Part shown: piece after piece, positions 49,400 through 58,959 of the stretch
How positions within the stretch are numbered: the first letter of the stretch is position 1
Layout of the letters: the number at the start of each line of letters is the position of its first letter
Origin: Beijerinckia indica subsp. indica ATCC 9039
Lineage (GTDB): Bacteria > Pseudomonadota > Alphaproteobacteria > Rhizobiales > Beijerinckiaceae
Direction of reading: 5' to 3'
Assembly (NCBI RefSeq): GCF_000019845.1
Contig: NC_010581.1
Coordinates: 248,001-312,000 of the forward strand
DNA: 64,000 bases
Translations under genes and position numbers: made by a program
Notes under the pieces: generated by a model
Told to the model about the DNA's origin: nothing
Seen by the model: only the letters and a program-made list of their open reading frames with translations
Databases searched by the model: none

Positions 49400-50527
49400 A
49401 TGAGATCGATTTTGAAAATCACGGGATCGTCCCTGGCCGCGCTTGCAGCCATTTTCTCACTCTCATCGGCGGCTGTCGCCCAGAGCTTGCAGGAAAGAGC
49501 GCACGGCACCCTTTATACGATGAGCAATGCGGTCAATGGCAATGCCATATTGGCTTTTCGCCAGACGGAAACAGGCGAGCTTTCTCCCGCGGGCTCATTT
49601 CCGACCGGTGGCCTCGGCACGGGTGGCGGCCTTGGCAATGCCGGCGGGCTTGTCTTGAGCCAGGACCAGCATTGGCTCTTTGCCGTCAATGCCGGCAGCA
49701 ATGAAATTTCGGTTTTTGCGATAGACGATGAGGGCCGCCTGAGACTGGCTTCGAAAACAGCCAGCGGCGGTGGGCAGCCCGTCAGCATCGCCGTCGATGA
49801 TGATCTCGTCTATGTGCTGAATGCGAATAGCGATCTCATCAATGGATTCAGGCTTAAGCGGGACGGTCGTCTCGAACAGATCCCAGGTTCCCTGCGCGCA
49901 TTGGGCGGAACCGGCACCAATCCCGCCGAGATTGCCTTTAGCCCCGATGGCCAGAGCCTTATCATCAGCGAAAAGGCCACGAATCGACTCGCTGTCTTCA
50001 AAGTCGATCGCGCGGGCCTGACCGATAATGCGCCTGGGCTCGTGCCCTCGGCGGGGCTCACGCCCTTTGGCTTTGCCTTCAGCCACCGCAAAACGCTGTT
50101 GGTTACAGAGGCAGGTGGCGGCACCAATGGCAGCACTCTTTCTTCCTATCATCTCCGTCGCGATGAGTTGCCTGTTCTGGTCGATGGCGCGGTTCGAACG
50201 ACACAGAGCGCGGCCTGCTGGGTGGCCGTGACACCCGACGGGCGATATGCCTATACGAGCAATGCCGCGAGCCAGTCGATTACCGGTTTTCGGGTCGCGC
50301 CCTCAGGCGATCTGACCCTGCTCGATGCGGATGGAGTAACGGCCAGCACTGCGGGCAATGGTAATCCGATCGACAGCGTGATTAGCCGCGACGGGCAGTT
50401 TCTTTATGTGTTGAGCGCCGGCAAGGACACGATCGGCGCCTTCAAGATCGGCCATGACGGTGGCCTCACGCCGATCGCTGCTTTGCAAGGGCTTCCGGCG
50501 AGCGCCAATGGACTGGCCATCCGTTGA
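49400..50527 (+). CDS. Exported beta-propeller (lactonase-family) protein
   Basis: 375 residues with a signal peptide (ILKITGSSLAALAAIFSLSSAAVAQ). The remainder consists of repeated propeller blades with FSPDGQSLIISEKATNRLAVFKVD, VTPDGRYAYTSNAASQSITGFRV and SRDGQFLYVLSAGKDTIGAFKI. It belongs to the 7-bladed lactonase-type fold (6-phosphogluconolactonase-like), but the catalytic activity of exported members is uncertain. Probably periplasmic. Confidence 0.82.
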   Translation: MRSILKITGSSLAALAAIFSLSSAAVAQSLQERAHGTLYTMSNAVNGNAILAFRQTETGELSPAGSFPTGGLGTGGGLGNAGGLVLSQDQHWLFAVNAGSNEISVFAIDDEGRLRLASKTASGGGQPVSIAVDDDLVYVLNANSDLINGFRLKRDGRLEQIPGSLRALGGTGTNPAEIAFSPDGQSLIISEKATNRLAVFKVDRAGLTDNAPGLVPSAGLTPFGFAFSHRKTLLVTEAGGGTNGSTLSSYHLRRDELPVLVDGAVRTTQSAACWVAVTPDGRYAYTSNAASQSITGFRVAPSGDLTLLDADGVTASTAGNGNPIDSVISRDGQFLYVLSAGKDTIGAFKIGHDGGLTPIAALQGLPASANGLAIR

Positions 50528-50585
50528 GACGATCGTTGCGATGAACTGCGGAAGCGGCGCTTTGAACGAGAAAGGCTCTCGCTCT

Positions 50586-52319
50586 TCATGCGCGCGCTTC
50601 TTCCGCCTGAGCCTTGCTGCGTGCGGATTTGCCAGCGGGTTTGGGCATGCGGCCGGGTTTCGAGCCGTGGCGATGGGCTTGCGTTTCTCCGGCATGGCCC
50701 GCCATGCCGTGAGCGTCCGGAGCCTCGGCGCGCTCGATCCGGACCCCTTCCGGATCGGGTATCCGAATATTCGCGGCAAATTGCTCCGCCACCGGGATCG
50801 CGACTTCAAATTTCGTCTCGCGCTCGAAAATCTTGATCGCTCCGATGGCGCTCCGGCTGATTTTGCCGCGTCGGCAGATCATCGGCAGCAGCCAGCGGGG
50901 ATCGGCATTCTGCTTGCGCCCAATGCCGAGCTTGAACCAGATGGCGCCCGCGTCACCGAGCTGACCACGCCGCGCGCCCGCGCCTTGGCGCGAATCGGGG
51001 CCGAAACCGGGATCGCGCACTTCTTCCGGCGCCGGCCGATGTTCCCGCAACAGGCGCGCGAAAGCGGCGGCAATGGCTTGCGGCGGATAGGCTTCGAGCA
51101 GCATGGCGGCGCTGGCCTGATCGTCCTCGCCAGCCGCTTCCATCAACAGGGGATCTTGCAGCAGGCGTTCCTGATCGAGCTTGCGAATCTCTTCCGCGCT
51201 AGGTGGGGCCTGCCAGACAATGGGAAGACCCAGCGTCTTCAAAAGCTGCTCGGCGCGGCGGCGGCGTGAGGGGGAAGCGAGCAGCACGCTCAATCCCTTG
51301 CGTCCCGCACGGCCGGTGCGGCCGCTGCGATGCTGCAGAGTTGCGGCATCATTCGGCAGGTCGGCATGGATGACGAGACCGAGATTCGGCAGATCGATGC
51401 CGCGCGCCGCGACGTCCGTCGCAACGCAAATGCGCGCGCGGCCCTCGCGCAAGGCCTGCAAGGCGCGATTGCGCTCGTTCTGGCTCAATTCGCCGGAAAG
51501 TAGGACGGCGGAAAAGCCGCGCTCGGACAAAAGCGCCTGCAGATGACGCGAGGATTCCCGCGTGTTGCAGAAGACGAAAGCGCCTGGCGCCTCGACTTGA
51601 CGCAGGAGATTGACCACGACATGAGGAATCTCGTCGGGCACGACCCGCACGAGACGATAATCGATATCGGCATGGCCACCCGCGGGCGCCGTCACGGAAA
51701 TACGGGCGGCATCGCGCTGATAGCGTTGGGCCAGAGCCACGATATCTCGGGGCAGGGTCGCCGAGAACAAGAGCATGCGCCGTTCGGGCGCCGCTGCGTC
51801 AAGCAGGGTGGTCAGATCCTCGCTGAAGCCGAGATCGAGCATTTCGTCGGCTTCATCCAGCACGACGGCCTTGAGATTTTGCAGGTTCAGGGCGCCGCGT
51901 TCGAGATGATCGCGCAGGCGGCCGGGTGTGCCGACCACCACATGCGCGCCTTGATCGAGGTCGCGCCTTTCACGGCGCGGGTCCATGCCGCCGACGCAAG
52001 TGACTAGCCGCACGCCCGCATAAGCATAGAGCCAACTCAATTCGCGATGCACTTGCAAGGCGAGTTCGCGAGTCGGAGCGATGATGAGCCCGAGCGGCGC
52101 ATTGGGCGCCACCGGCAGCGGCTTCTCGTCCGCGAGGAGGGCGGAACCGAGCGCCAACCCATAAGCGATGGTCTTGCCCGACCCCGTTTGCGCCGAGACC
52201 AGCAGGTCACGGTTGCTGTCTTCCCATTCGAGGACCGCCGCCTGGACAGGGGTCGGCTGATCATAACCGCGCTCGGTGAGAGCGCGGGCGAGGCTGGGGT
52301 TACGGGTGGAAAAGGTCAA
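50586..52319 (-). CDS. DEAD-box RNA helicase with DbpA-type C-terminal domain
   Basis: 577 residues. Q-motif GYDQPTPVQ, Walker A AQTGSGKT, PTRELALQ, DEAD in VLDEADEMLD, SAT in LLFSATLPRD, and HRSGRTGRAG. After the helicase core (about 1-360) comes a region with AIWFKLGIGRKQNADPRWLL...GAIKIFERETKFEVA, matching the DbpA RNA-binding fold, then a basic tail rich in Lys/Arg. Likely acts in ribosome assembly or RNA decay. The start codon appears to be TTG at 52319, with GAGGA about 11 bases upstream. Confidence 0.92.
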   Translation of the reverse strand: MTFSTRNPSLARALTERGYDQPTPVQAAVLEWEDSNRDLLVSAQTGSGKTIAYGLALGSALLADEKPLPVAPNAPLGLIIAPTRELALQVHRELSWLYAYAGVRLVTCVGGMDPRRERRDLDQGAHVVVGTPGRLRDHLERGALNLQNLKAVVLDEADEMLDLGFSEDLTTLLDAAAPERRMLLFSATLPRDIVALAQRYQRDAARISVTAPAGGHADIDYRLVRVVPDEIPHVVVNLLRQVEAPGAFVFCNTRESSRHLQALLSERGFSAVLLSGELSQNERNRALQALREGRARICVATDVAARGIDLPNLGLVIHADLPNDAATLQHRSGRTGRAGRKGLSVLLASPSRRRRAEQLLKTLGLPIVWQAPPSAEEIRKLDQERLLQDPLLMEAAGEDDQASAAMLLEAYPPQAIAAAFARLLREHRPAPEEVRDPGFGPDSRQGAGARRGQLGDAGAIWFKLGIGRKQNADPRWLLPMICRRGKISRSAIGAIKIFERETKFEVAIPVAEQFAANIRIPDPEGVRIERAEAPDAHGMAGHAGETQAHRHGSKPGRMPKPAGKSARSKAQAEEARA

Positions 52320-52467
52320 GGGCGGGTCGATCCTCGCGGGGGGAGAGGGGGAATAGAGTGGATCTCGTGAACGTCCGATCGGCAGGCGCGTAGAACACCA
52401 TCGTCGGCACGGAACCGGACGCTGTAACGCACTCTGTTTAAGGGGTCGTCGTGACGTTCGGACGAAA

Positions 52468-52698
52468 TTATTTCTTGCCGAAGCTCAAATTGCCAAAGCG
52501 CGAATTGAAGCGCGACAGACGGCCGCCACGGTCGAGCAATTGCTGCGTGCCGCCAGTCCAGGCCGGATGCGTCTTGGGGTCGATGTCGAGGTTCAAGGTC
52601 GCCCCTTCCTCGCCATAGGTTGAGCGGGTCTGGAATTCGGTGCCATCGGTCATGACGACCTTGATGAGATGGTATTGCGGATGAATATCGGCCTTCAT
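52468..52698 (-). CDS. rpmE: 50S ribosomal protein L31
   Basis: 76 residues, [20 protein letters not shown]...[14 protein letters not shown]. It lacks the CxxC zinc motif, so it is the zinc-free type common in alphaproteobacteria. Ribosome-binding site AAGGA precedes ATG 52698. A strong attenuator-like hairpin lies in its leader. Confidence 0.95.
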   Translation of the reverse strand: MKADIHPQYHLIKVVMTDGTEFQTRSTYGEEGATLNLDIDPKTHPAWTGGTQQLLDRGGRLSRFNSRFGNLSFGKK

Positions 52699-52710
52699 CG
52701 GACGTGTCCT

Positions 52711-52766
52711 TAAAAGAAACAAAAGCGCCCGAGGCATGGGGAGCCACGCGGGCTCGCCTCAGGCGC
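52711..52766 (-). promoter_or_regulatory. Attenuator-like hairpin in rpmE leader
   Basis: On the minus strand: GCGCCTGAGGC (52766-52756), inner stem GAGCC/GGCTC, then GCCTCGGGCGC (52735-52725), followed at once by TTTTGTTTCTTTT and the rpmE ribosome-binding site. It has the shape of an intrinsic terminator but precedes the gene, with no minus-strand gene upstream before purA. It therefore probably controls rpmE read-through, for example by L31 autoregulation (inference). Confidence 0.55.
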
Positions 52767-53067
52767 ACCTTTCTCTCCGCCGCCCTGGAGCAGGGAGAGG
52801 GATGAATTGGAAATGTGCCCATGCCTATAGTCCGATCGGGACAAACAGGCAAGTTTCTCGACATTTGCCGAATCATCGGCCTGGCATCTCGCCCCTTGCA
52901 CGGCTTCGCTCTTCTCTCATCGTCCCGCGCGCTTTACTCACGCGTTGCGATTGTGTACCTCCGTCCTTGCATACTCGGGATGAAAGCCGGGCGCGTCCTT
53001 TCGCGCCGGCCGATCGCAAAATCATTTTCCTGACACCTTAATAAAGACTCGGAAGCGAACGCGTCGC
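52767..53067. promoter_or_regulatory. Divergent promoter region, rpmE and purA
   Basis: 301 bases between the rpmE leader and purA. No repeat element. The AT-rich run at 53023-53048 (ATTTTCCTGACACCTTAATAAAG) is the likely purA promoter area. Confidence 0.4.
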
Positions 53068-54363
53068 ATGGCGAATGTGGTGGTAGTCGGCGCCCAATGG
53101 GGCGACGAGGGCAAGGGCAAGATCGTTGACTGGCTCTCGATCGAGGCGGACATCGTCGTCCGCTTCCAGGGCGGGCACAATGCCGGTCATACCCTGGTCA
53201 TCGGCAATCAGGTTTATAAGCTTGCGCTCCTGCCATCGGGCATCGTGCGGCTGGGCAAATTATCCGTCATTGGCAATGGCGTCGTCGTTGATCCGCAGCA
53301 TCTGGTGGAAGAAATTGCCAAATTGGCGGCGCAGGGCATCGAGATCACGCCGGACAATCTGAAAATCGCCGAAAACGTACCTCTGATTCTCGGCCTGCAT
53401 CGCGAACTCGACGCGCATCGCGAATCGTCCACGGTCGAGGGTGTGAAGATCGGCACGACCAAGCGTGGCATCGGTCCCGCTTATGAAGACAAGGTCGGAC
53501 GCCGCGCCATCCGCCTCATGGATCTTGCCGAGCCGGATACGCTTGATGAAAAGATCGTGCGCCTTCTCGCCCATCACGAGCCCTTGCGGCGCGGTCTCGG
53601 CCTCGAGCCGATAAGCGCTGGGGCGATCCGCGCCGAGCTCGAAAGCCTAGCTCCCAAAATCCTGCCCTTCATGGATGCGACCTGGGATCTGCTTGAGAAT
53701 GCGCGCCGAGCCGGCAAGCGCATTCTGTTCGAGGGGGCGCAAGGGGCCTTGCTCGATATCGATCACGGCACCTATCCTTTCGTGACCTCCTCCAATACGG
53801 TGGCGGCCAATGCGGCGACGGGATCGGGCCTCGGCCCCAAGGCGATCGGTTATGTGCTGGGCATCGCCAAGGCTTATACGACGCGTGTCGGTGGCGGCCC
53901 CTTTCCGACCGAATTGCTCGACGAAACGGGTCAATTGATCGGTGATCGCGGTCACGAATATGGCGTCAATACCGGCCGGCGGCGGCGCTGCGGCTGGTTC
54001 GATGCGGTTTTGGTGCGCCAGACCGTCAAGACCTGCGGTATCGATGGAATCGCCTTGACCAAGCTCGATATTCTGGATGGTTTCAAGGAGATCAAGGTTT
54101 GTGTCGGCTATGATCTCGACGGCCGTCGCATCGATCGTCTGCCGGCAAGCCAATCGGCTCAGGCTCGTGTGAAGCCGATCTATGAAACGATCGACGGTTG
54201 GGAAGGCACAACGGCCGGAGCCCGCTCCTGGGCCGATCTGCCGGCCCAGGCGATCAAATATGTGCGGCGGATCGAGGAATTGATCGAAGCGCCGGTGGCG
54301 CTCTTGTCGACGAGCCCGGAACGCGCCGATACAATCCTCGTCCATGATCCGTTCCGGGATTGA
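53068..54363 (+). CDS. purA: Adenylosuccinate synthetase
   Basis: GTP-dependent first committed step from IMP to AMP. 431 residues; [17 protein letters not shown] (catalytic Asp and P-loop), [25 protein letters not shown], and the C-terminal [17 protein letters not shown]. Length and motifs are canonical. The stop is followed by a family B repeat. Confidence 0.97.
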   Translation: MANVVVVGAQWGDEGKGKIVDWLSIEADIVVRFQGGHNAGHTLVIGNQVYKLALLPSGIVRLGKLSVIGNGVVVDPQHLVEEIAKLAAQGIEITPDNLKIAENVPLILGLHRELDAHRESSTVEGVKIGTTKRGIGPAYEDKVGRRAIRLMDLAEPDTLDEKIVRLLAHHEPLRRGLGLEPISAGAIRAELESLAPKILPFMDATWDLLENARRAGKRILFEGAQGALLDIDHGTYPFVTSSNTVAANAATGSGLGPKAIGYVLGIAKAYTTRVGGGPFPTELLDETGQLIGDRGHEYGVNTGRRRRCGWFDAVLVRQTVKTCGIDGIALTKLDILDGFKEIKVCVGYDLDGRRIDRLPASQSAQARVKPIYETIDGWEGTTAGARSWADLPAQAIKYVRRIEELIEAPVALLSTSPERADTILVHDPFRD

Positions 54364-54394
54364 CGTCATCTTGATGCAAGCAAACGGGACCAGT

Positions 54395-54493
54395 CTGGTA
54401 TCGAGAATCACAGATTCTCGATCCGTCACTTTTTAAACTTATCCACTTGTCCCCGTTGATCCGTGACGAGTCGCGCTTCAACGGGGTGGATAC
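54395..54493 (+). repeat. Family B structured repeat, copy 4
   Basis: TATCGAGAATC-ACA-GATTCTCGAT, linker CCGTCACTTTTTAAAC, TATCCACTTGT, then CCCCGTTGA facing TCAACGGGG around GACGAGTCGCGC, and TGGATAC. The second stem differs from the other copies at both arms (CCCCGTTGA against CCTCATTGA) while pairing is kept. Starts about 30 bp after the purA stop. Confidence 0.88.
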
Positions 54494-54571
54494 AGGGGAC
54501 AGAATCGCCTTTTAATGAGCACCCGCGTCGTCGGGATTGACGAATACAAGCGAGAATGTTCAAAACCGATA

Positions 54572-56051
54572 ATGGCTGATTATTACCCGCTCCTCGCCAA
54601 GGCTATTGCTGGTTTGCCGGACGCATCGTCAGAAGCGCGCCAAGCCATTTATGAACGTGCGCGCAAGGCGCTTATCAGCCAATTGCGCGCGCATCAGCCG
54701 CCCGTGCCGGAAGCCAATATCGAGGCTGAGTCCCAAGCCCTTGCTCAGGCGGTGGCCAAGCTCGAGGCGGAACTGGCTATCGAATCGGAGCTGGGCAAGA
54801 AGAATCCTGGTGCGCCCGATGCCGGCATCAACAAAGCGGAAGCGCCGCTGGCTCCCCTTGTTCCGCCAAAGCCTGCCAGCCCTGAGCCGGTCCCCGCGCC
54901 GGCGCCGCGCCTCCCGCTACGGCCTCTGACGCCGCCGGTAAGCGCTCCTGTCGCAGAAAAGGCGGAAAAGCCCGTTTCCGAAAAAAAACCTTACTGTCCC
55001 GCCCCCCGCCACGAATGCGCCTTCGGCCGGTGAGGAACCCAAGGCGACTTCCATTTCTGAAACACCGGCGGAAAGTGCCGAGCCAGCGGGCTGGAATGGA
55101 CTGAAACGGCCGGCCACGGCTCCGGAGGACGGATCGTTCGATCTCTTGCGGCCTTTCGCGCCGCAGCCAAAGCCTGAACGCGCGGCACCAAAACAGCTCT
55201 GGATCGTCGGCGCCGCTGTTGGCCTAGTCGTCCTGCTCGTGGCTTTTGCTGCCTGGAAATTGCGTGATCGCCCGGAAGATCTGGCGCATCTGCAGCCCAA
55301 TGCGACATCGGCACCAAGCGATGGCACAGGCAAGATCATCGATCGGATCGGCGGCGGGACCATCACTTCGGCGGCGGATGCGCCAACCGATGGAGCGAGC
55401 GCGACCGATACGGCACAGGGCGCTGGTCAAGCGGCGAGCCCGTCGGGGAGTCAATCGAGCAATCAAGCGAGTAATCCAGCGCCGGTCTCGGCCAATAGTG
55501 GCCTCGCTCAGCCCGGGCGCGCGGCTTTCCTGATGGAAGCGCCGGAAGAAGCCAACAAGGTCAAAACCGCGACCGGGAGCGTCGTCTGGCGGCGCGAAAT
55601 GATCGTCAGTGATCCCAACGGCCCCCCGGAGGTCGCTGTCCGCGCCGATGTCGATATTCCGAGCCTGAAACTTCAGGCGGTCCTGATCTTCCAAAAGAAT
55701 ACGGATCTTAGCCTGCCGGCGTCGCATACGATCAAGATCAATTTCGCCATGGCGCCCGATGCCCCCTTTACCAGCGTGCGCCAGATCAGCGTGCCGCAGA
55801 TGCGGCGCGAGGATGCGGCGAACGGCGATATTTTGGGCGGCGTCCCCGTGCCGATCACCGATAATGCCTTCTTGATCGGTCTCAGCCGCGGCAGTGGCGA
55901 AGCCAATAATATTACTTTGCTCCGCGACCGCGGATGGATCGACGTACCGCTGATGCTCGGCAATGGCAGGATCGGCAAACTGACCTTTGAAAAAGGGGCC
56001 GCCGGGCAACAGGCGATGGAGGAAGCTTTCGCCGCTTGGGCTCAGCCTTAA
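54572..56051 (+). pseudogene. Transmembrane hypothetical protein, frameshifted at an A8 tract
   Basis: Two open segments in different frames form one protein. The N-terminal part (MADYYPLLAKAIAGLPDASSEARQ..., helical, then Pro-rich) runs to a stop at 55031-55033. The continuation in the next frame (ATSISETPAESAEPAGWNGL..., a membrane helix LWIVGAAVGLVVLLVAFAAW, and an extracytoplasmic domain to 56051) is open from well upstream. The frames meet at eight A bases (54981-54988). With seven A the reading frame would be continuous (...PVSEKNLTVPPPATN...). MADYYPLL starts and this domain order recall a conserved Rhizobiales membrane protein of unknown function. The split may be a real indel, a sequencing error, or a slippage site. 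ATG 54515 is an alternative start. Confidence 0.75.
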
Positions 56052-56233
56052 GCGTCTTGTTCAAAACTCTGTTTCCAAGGGTCTGTTCCCAGCCTGCTTT
56101 AAGGCCCGTTGAAACTCAGGGTTCCGGTCGCCGGCTCGACGTGATTCGACCTCCGCTTTGGCGGTGTGTCGGCCGTGATGCATCGGAACCGGTTTGTGGT
56201 AAGAGGCACGCGATGCGCCCTCGCCAATCGGCT

Positions 56234-56647
56234 TCACGGGGTGCGGTCTTCTCTAGCATCGTAACGCTCCCTTGCTTGCTGCATGGCTTGCCAGTTCTCT
56301 CCAATCCAGCCCGTGAACACCTCAAGCGGATACAGCATGCTTTTCCCCATGGCGCTGAGTTCATATTCAACGCGCGGCGGGACCTCGGAATAATAGTGGC
56401 GCAAAACTAGGCCATTGCGCTCAAGCATGCGCAGCGTGAGCGTCAGCATGCGCTGCGATATGCCTTGGACCCCGCGCTTAATTTCCGAAAATCGAAGACG
56501 GTTCTCTGGTGCGCGCGCCAGCAGAAGCACGACGAGGATCGTCCATTTGTCCCCGAGATGAGTCAGCACGACATGCGGCGCGCACGATAGAAGCTGCACG
56601 CTGGGAGGTGTCTGTTGACGAGGCTTTTTCTGCACAGTTGACGGCAT
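56234..56647 (-). CDS. HxlR-family transcriptional regulator
   Basis: 137-residue winged-helix protein: HLGDKWTILVVLLLARAPENRLRFSEIKRGVQGISQRMLTLTLRMLERNGLVLRHYY, then the wing VPPRVEYELSAMGKSML, the standard HxlR layout (residues about 25-115). N-terminal Cys (LLSCAP) is a possible redox-sensing residue, as in some HxlR proteins. Divergent from an oxidoreductase gene that it likely controls. Confidence 0.9.
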   Translation of the reverse strand: MPSTVQKKPRQQTPPSVQLLSCAPHVVLTHLGDKWTILVVLLLARAPENRLRFSEIKRGVQGISQRMLTLTLRMLERNGLVLRHYYSEVPPRVEYELSAMGKSMLYPLEVFTGWIGENWQAMQQARERYDAREDRTP

Positions 56648-56715
56648 GGGTTATCTCCATGTGACTGACGCACAACGATGTGCCGTCTTGTGCAAGCGAC
56701 CTAACGGTATAGGTT

Positions 56716-56735
56716 GGTAACTATCAAGAGTTATC
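56716..56735. promoter_or_regulatory. Candidate HxlR operator
   Basis: Dyad GGTAACT (56716-56722) and AGTTATC (56729-56735) with 6-base spacing, in the 100-bp divergent region, 12 bp before the oxidoreductase ATG. One mismatch between arms. Assignment inferred from position. Confidence 0.45.
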
Positions 56736-56747
56736 TATAGGAACCAG

Positions 56748-57560
56748 ATGATGCAGATCGGGATCATCGGTGCGGGTTATGTCGGAGAGGCGCTAGCGGC
56801 CAGGCTTGTCGAGACTGGATACAAGGTGAAGGTCGCGAACTCTCGGGGTCGAGACAGTCTCGCCGCATTTGCGCGAAAGACCGGCGCCCAAGCGACCGAT
56901 ATCGAGGATATCTCGTCGGGCGTGAATATTCTCGTCGTCGCCATTCCGATGGCGCGGGTGGCCGAGCTGCCGAAGTCGGTCATCGACACGCTTCCGCAAG
57001 GCGCGATTGTCGTGGATGCGGGTAATTACTATCCGCTGCGGGACGGGGAAATCGCGACAATCGACCAAGGCATGCCCGAGTCTGCCTGGGTATCTCAACA
57101 ACTCGGCATCCCTGTCATCAAGGTGTTCAATAATATCATCGCCTCCCGGCTGGCCACCTGTGGCAAGCCCAAGGGCGACCGTCACCGCATTGCATTGCCC
57201 GTAGCTGGGGACGATCCGAAAGCCCGAACCACAATCATGGGCCTTGTCGAGACCCTGGGTTTCAGTGCTTTCGACGCAGGTCCCATATCGGAATCGTGGC
57301 GCCAACAGCCAGGACAACCAGCCTATTGCACCGATCCAACGCTTGCCGAACTGCCGTTGCTGCTGAAACGCGCCGATCGAATGGAGGCAGCGCGCAATCG
57401 GGACAAGGCGGCGAGGATATTGCCCAAGCTGCCAGAGACATACTCAACTGAGCAGCTTGTTCGTGTCGCCCGTTTCTTCGTGGGCCTAGATAGGCTGAAG
57501 CCGGCAAGTTGGATTGCTATGCTGCGCCTTGGCTACACGCTTCTTCGGTCCCCGCGGTGA
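56748..57560 (+). CDS. NAD(P)-binding oxidoreductase, F420-dependent-NADP-reductase-like
   Basis: 270 residues. An N-terminal Rossmann fold, IGIIGAGYVGEALAARLVETGY (about 4-25), followed by NSRGRDSL, VNILVVAIPMARV, GAIVVDAGNYYPLRDGEI and VIKVFNNIIA. These match the NADP-oxidoreductase (coenzyme F420-dependent) / YqeC-like superfamily; the organism may well use NADPH rather than F420. The C-terminal half is specific and unassigned. Controlled probably by the divergent HxlR gene, as is common for such pairs. Confidence 0.82.
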   Translation: MMQIGIIGAGYVGEALAARLVETGYKVKVANSRGRDSLAAFARKTGAQATDIEDISSGVNILVVAIPMARVAELPKSVIDTLPQGAIVVDAGNYYPLRDGEIATIDQGMPESAWVSQQLGIPVIKVFNNIIASRLATCGKPKGDRHRIALPVAGDDPKARTTIMGLVETLGFSAFDAGPISESWRQQPGQPAYCTDPTLAELPLLLKRADRMEAARNRDKAARILPKLPETYSTEQLVRVARFFVGLDRLKPASWIAMLRLGYTLLRSPR

Positions 57561-57605
57561 CCATAACTGATCTCGGAGCGCAGCCAGAAATCTGGTCAAC
57601 GGATC

Positions 57606-58484
57606 TTAATAAAAGCCCAAGGGAAAATATTTGAGATAGAGTTCGCTATAGAGCCCGCGTGTGGCCACGCGGGCGAGCCCATAGTCAAGGGCTTTGCGCA
57701 GATCATCATCATCAGTGCGCATGGCCATGCCGATCCCTTCGCCGAAATAGGCACTTTCCGTAAAAGGACCGCCTTGGAAGGCGCAGCAATCTTGCGAATC
57801 CGTTCCGTTTAACCAGAGGGCGAGTGTGATGCCGTCGCCGAACAGGGCATCAATCGAGCCGTTGCGCAAGGCCTCCTGCGCCTCGGCGAGAGTCGGGAAG
57901 GGTTGACGCGTCACTTGCGCGAAAAAGGCGGTCAGATAAGCCTCATGCGCCGTTCCTTGTTCGACGCCAATCCTTTTGCCGGCCAATTTCTCCGGTATCG
58001 CTTCGATGGGGGAGGCCCGCCGTGTCACGAAACGCGCGGGCGTCGTATAATAGGGGGCAGTAAAGGCAATGCCCGATTGCGGACCGGGTCGCGTGGCGCG
58101 GTCGACACGCAAAGCGGCCAGCAGCACATCCCCTTCTTTCGCGGCAAGGGCCGGTTCCAAGAGATCGAAACGGCGTGCCTGAATGGTGCAAGCAAGTTTC
58201 AAATCCTCGCAAATGGCGCGTGCGAGATCGATATCGAAGCCAACGAGCGTTCCATCGTCCAGGGTGAAATGAAAGGGTGGCCAATCCGCCTCAGTCAGAA
58301 AGCGGATTGTCCGAGCCGAACTGAGCACCGGCTTTTCGGGGAGATGGCGAGGGTCCCAGAAGTTCGGCAGAAAGGTTGGCTTGGCCTCGGCCGTCATGCC
58401 GGTCGTGGCATGGCTGAGGAAACCGGTGAGAAAAACCAGCAAGATGGCGAGGGAAGCCAGGGGGCAGCTTGAATCCGGTCGCAT
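57606..58484 (-). CDS. Extracellular solute-binding protein, family 3
   Basis: 292 residues with a signal peptide (LASLAILLVFLTGFLSHA). Then TIRFLTEADWPPFHFTLDDGTLVGFDIDLARAICEDLKL, IAFTAPYYTTPARFV, KLAGKRIGVEQGTAHEAYL and AYFGEGIGMAMR, the type-3 periplasmic amino-acid-binding pattern. No ABC permease or ATPase is adjacent, so the transporter or the signalling role is unknown. ATG 58484 is preferred over TTG 58490. Confidence 0.86.
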   Translation of the reverse strand: MRPDSSCPLASLAILLVFLTGFLSHATTGMTAEAKPTFLPNFWDPRHLPEKPVLSSARTIRFLTEADWPPFHFTLDDGTLVGFDIDLARAICEDLKLACTIQARRFDLLEPALAAKEGDVLLAALRVDRATRPGPQSGIAFTAPYYTTPARFVTRRASPIEAIPEKLAGKRIGVEQGTAHEAYLTAFFAQVTRQPFPTLAEAQEALRNGSIDALFGDGITLALWLNGTDSQDCCAFQGGPFTESAYFGEGIGMAMRTDDDDLRKALDYGLARVATRGLYSELYLKYFPLGFY

Positions 58485-58810
58485 CGGCAATTAGGTCCTG
58501 CGCGGAGCGTGCGGCATTGTGGAAAGATCCGGCACTGATTCGCCAGCCTTTTGAGACCATCGCACGATTTAAGGATCCTATTTAATAGGCCAGACCTGCC
58601 AAGGGACATTCCTTTGGGGTCCCCTTTGACGCATTTTCCAGAATAAGAGAGCATGTCTCCTCATTACGGCTTAAAAAGATATGCTCTGGCGTCCTCGGCG
58701 GGGCCGGACACTGCTTCGTAGCGAGGCAGCATTGATTTTGCTTCAGTTCAAATGATCGCGGGCATGGAGCGGGCCACGCATGTGAGCCGCGCGAACGGCT
58801 CCACAAGCAG
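58485..58810. other. Gene-free stretch before family C copy 3
   Basis: About 325 bases upstream of the binding-protein gene. No gene recognised. Presumably contains its promoter. Confidence 0.35.
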
Positions 58811-58926
58811 TGATACCAAAGGTCGTGAAGAACGACCTTTGGTTCCTTTCTTGAATTTTCGCTTTTTCAAAGCGAGAGCGAAAATTCAAGAGCGGTCCAA
58901 CGGTCATTGATCATGACCGTTGGTAT
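58811..58926. repeat. Family C dispersed repeat, copy 3
   Basis: TGATACCAAAGGTCGT-GAAGA-ACGACCTTTGGT, then TTCTTGAATTTTCGCT...AGCGAAAATTCAAGAG, then CCAACGGTCAT-TGATC-ATGACCGTTGGTAT. All three stems are perfect or near-perfect. Lies upstream of the siroheme synthase start. Confidence 0.9.
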
Positions 58927-58959
58927 GACATAAGGGTGTCGATGTGAGGGCAAGGCGCC

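Noticed and set aside
55146..56051. Separate gene starting with TTG at 55146
   Set aside because: The frame is open and protein-like further upstream and joins the preceding ORF if one A of the A8 tract is removed.
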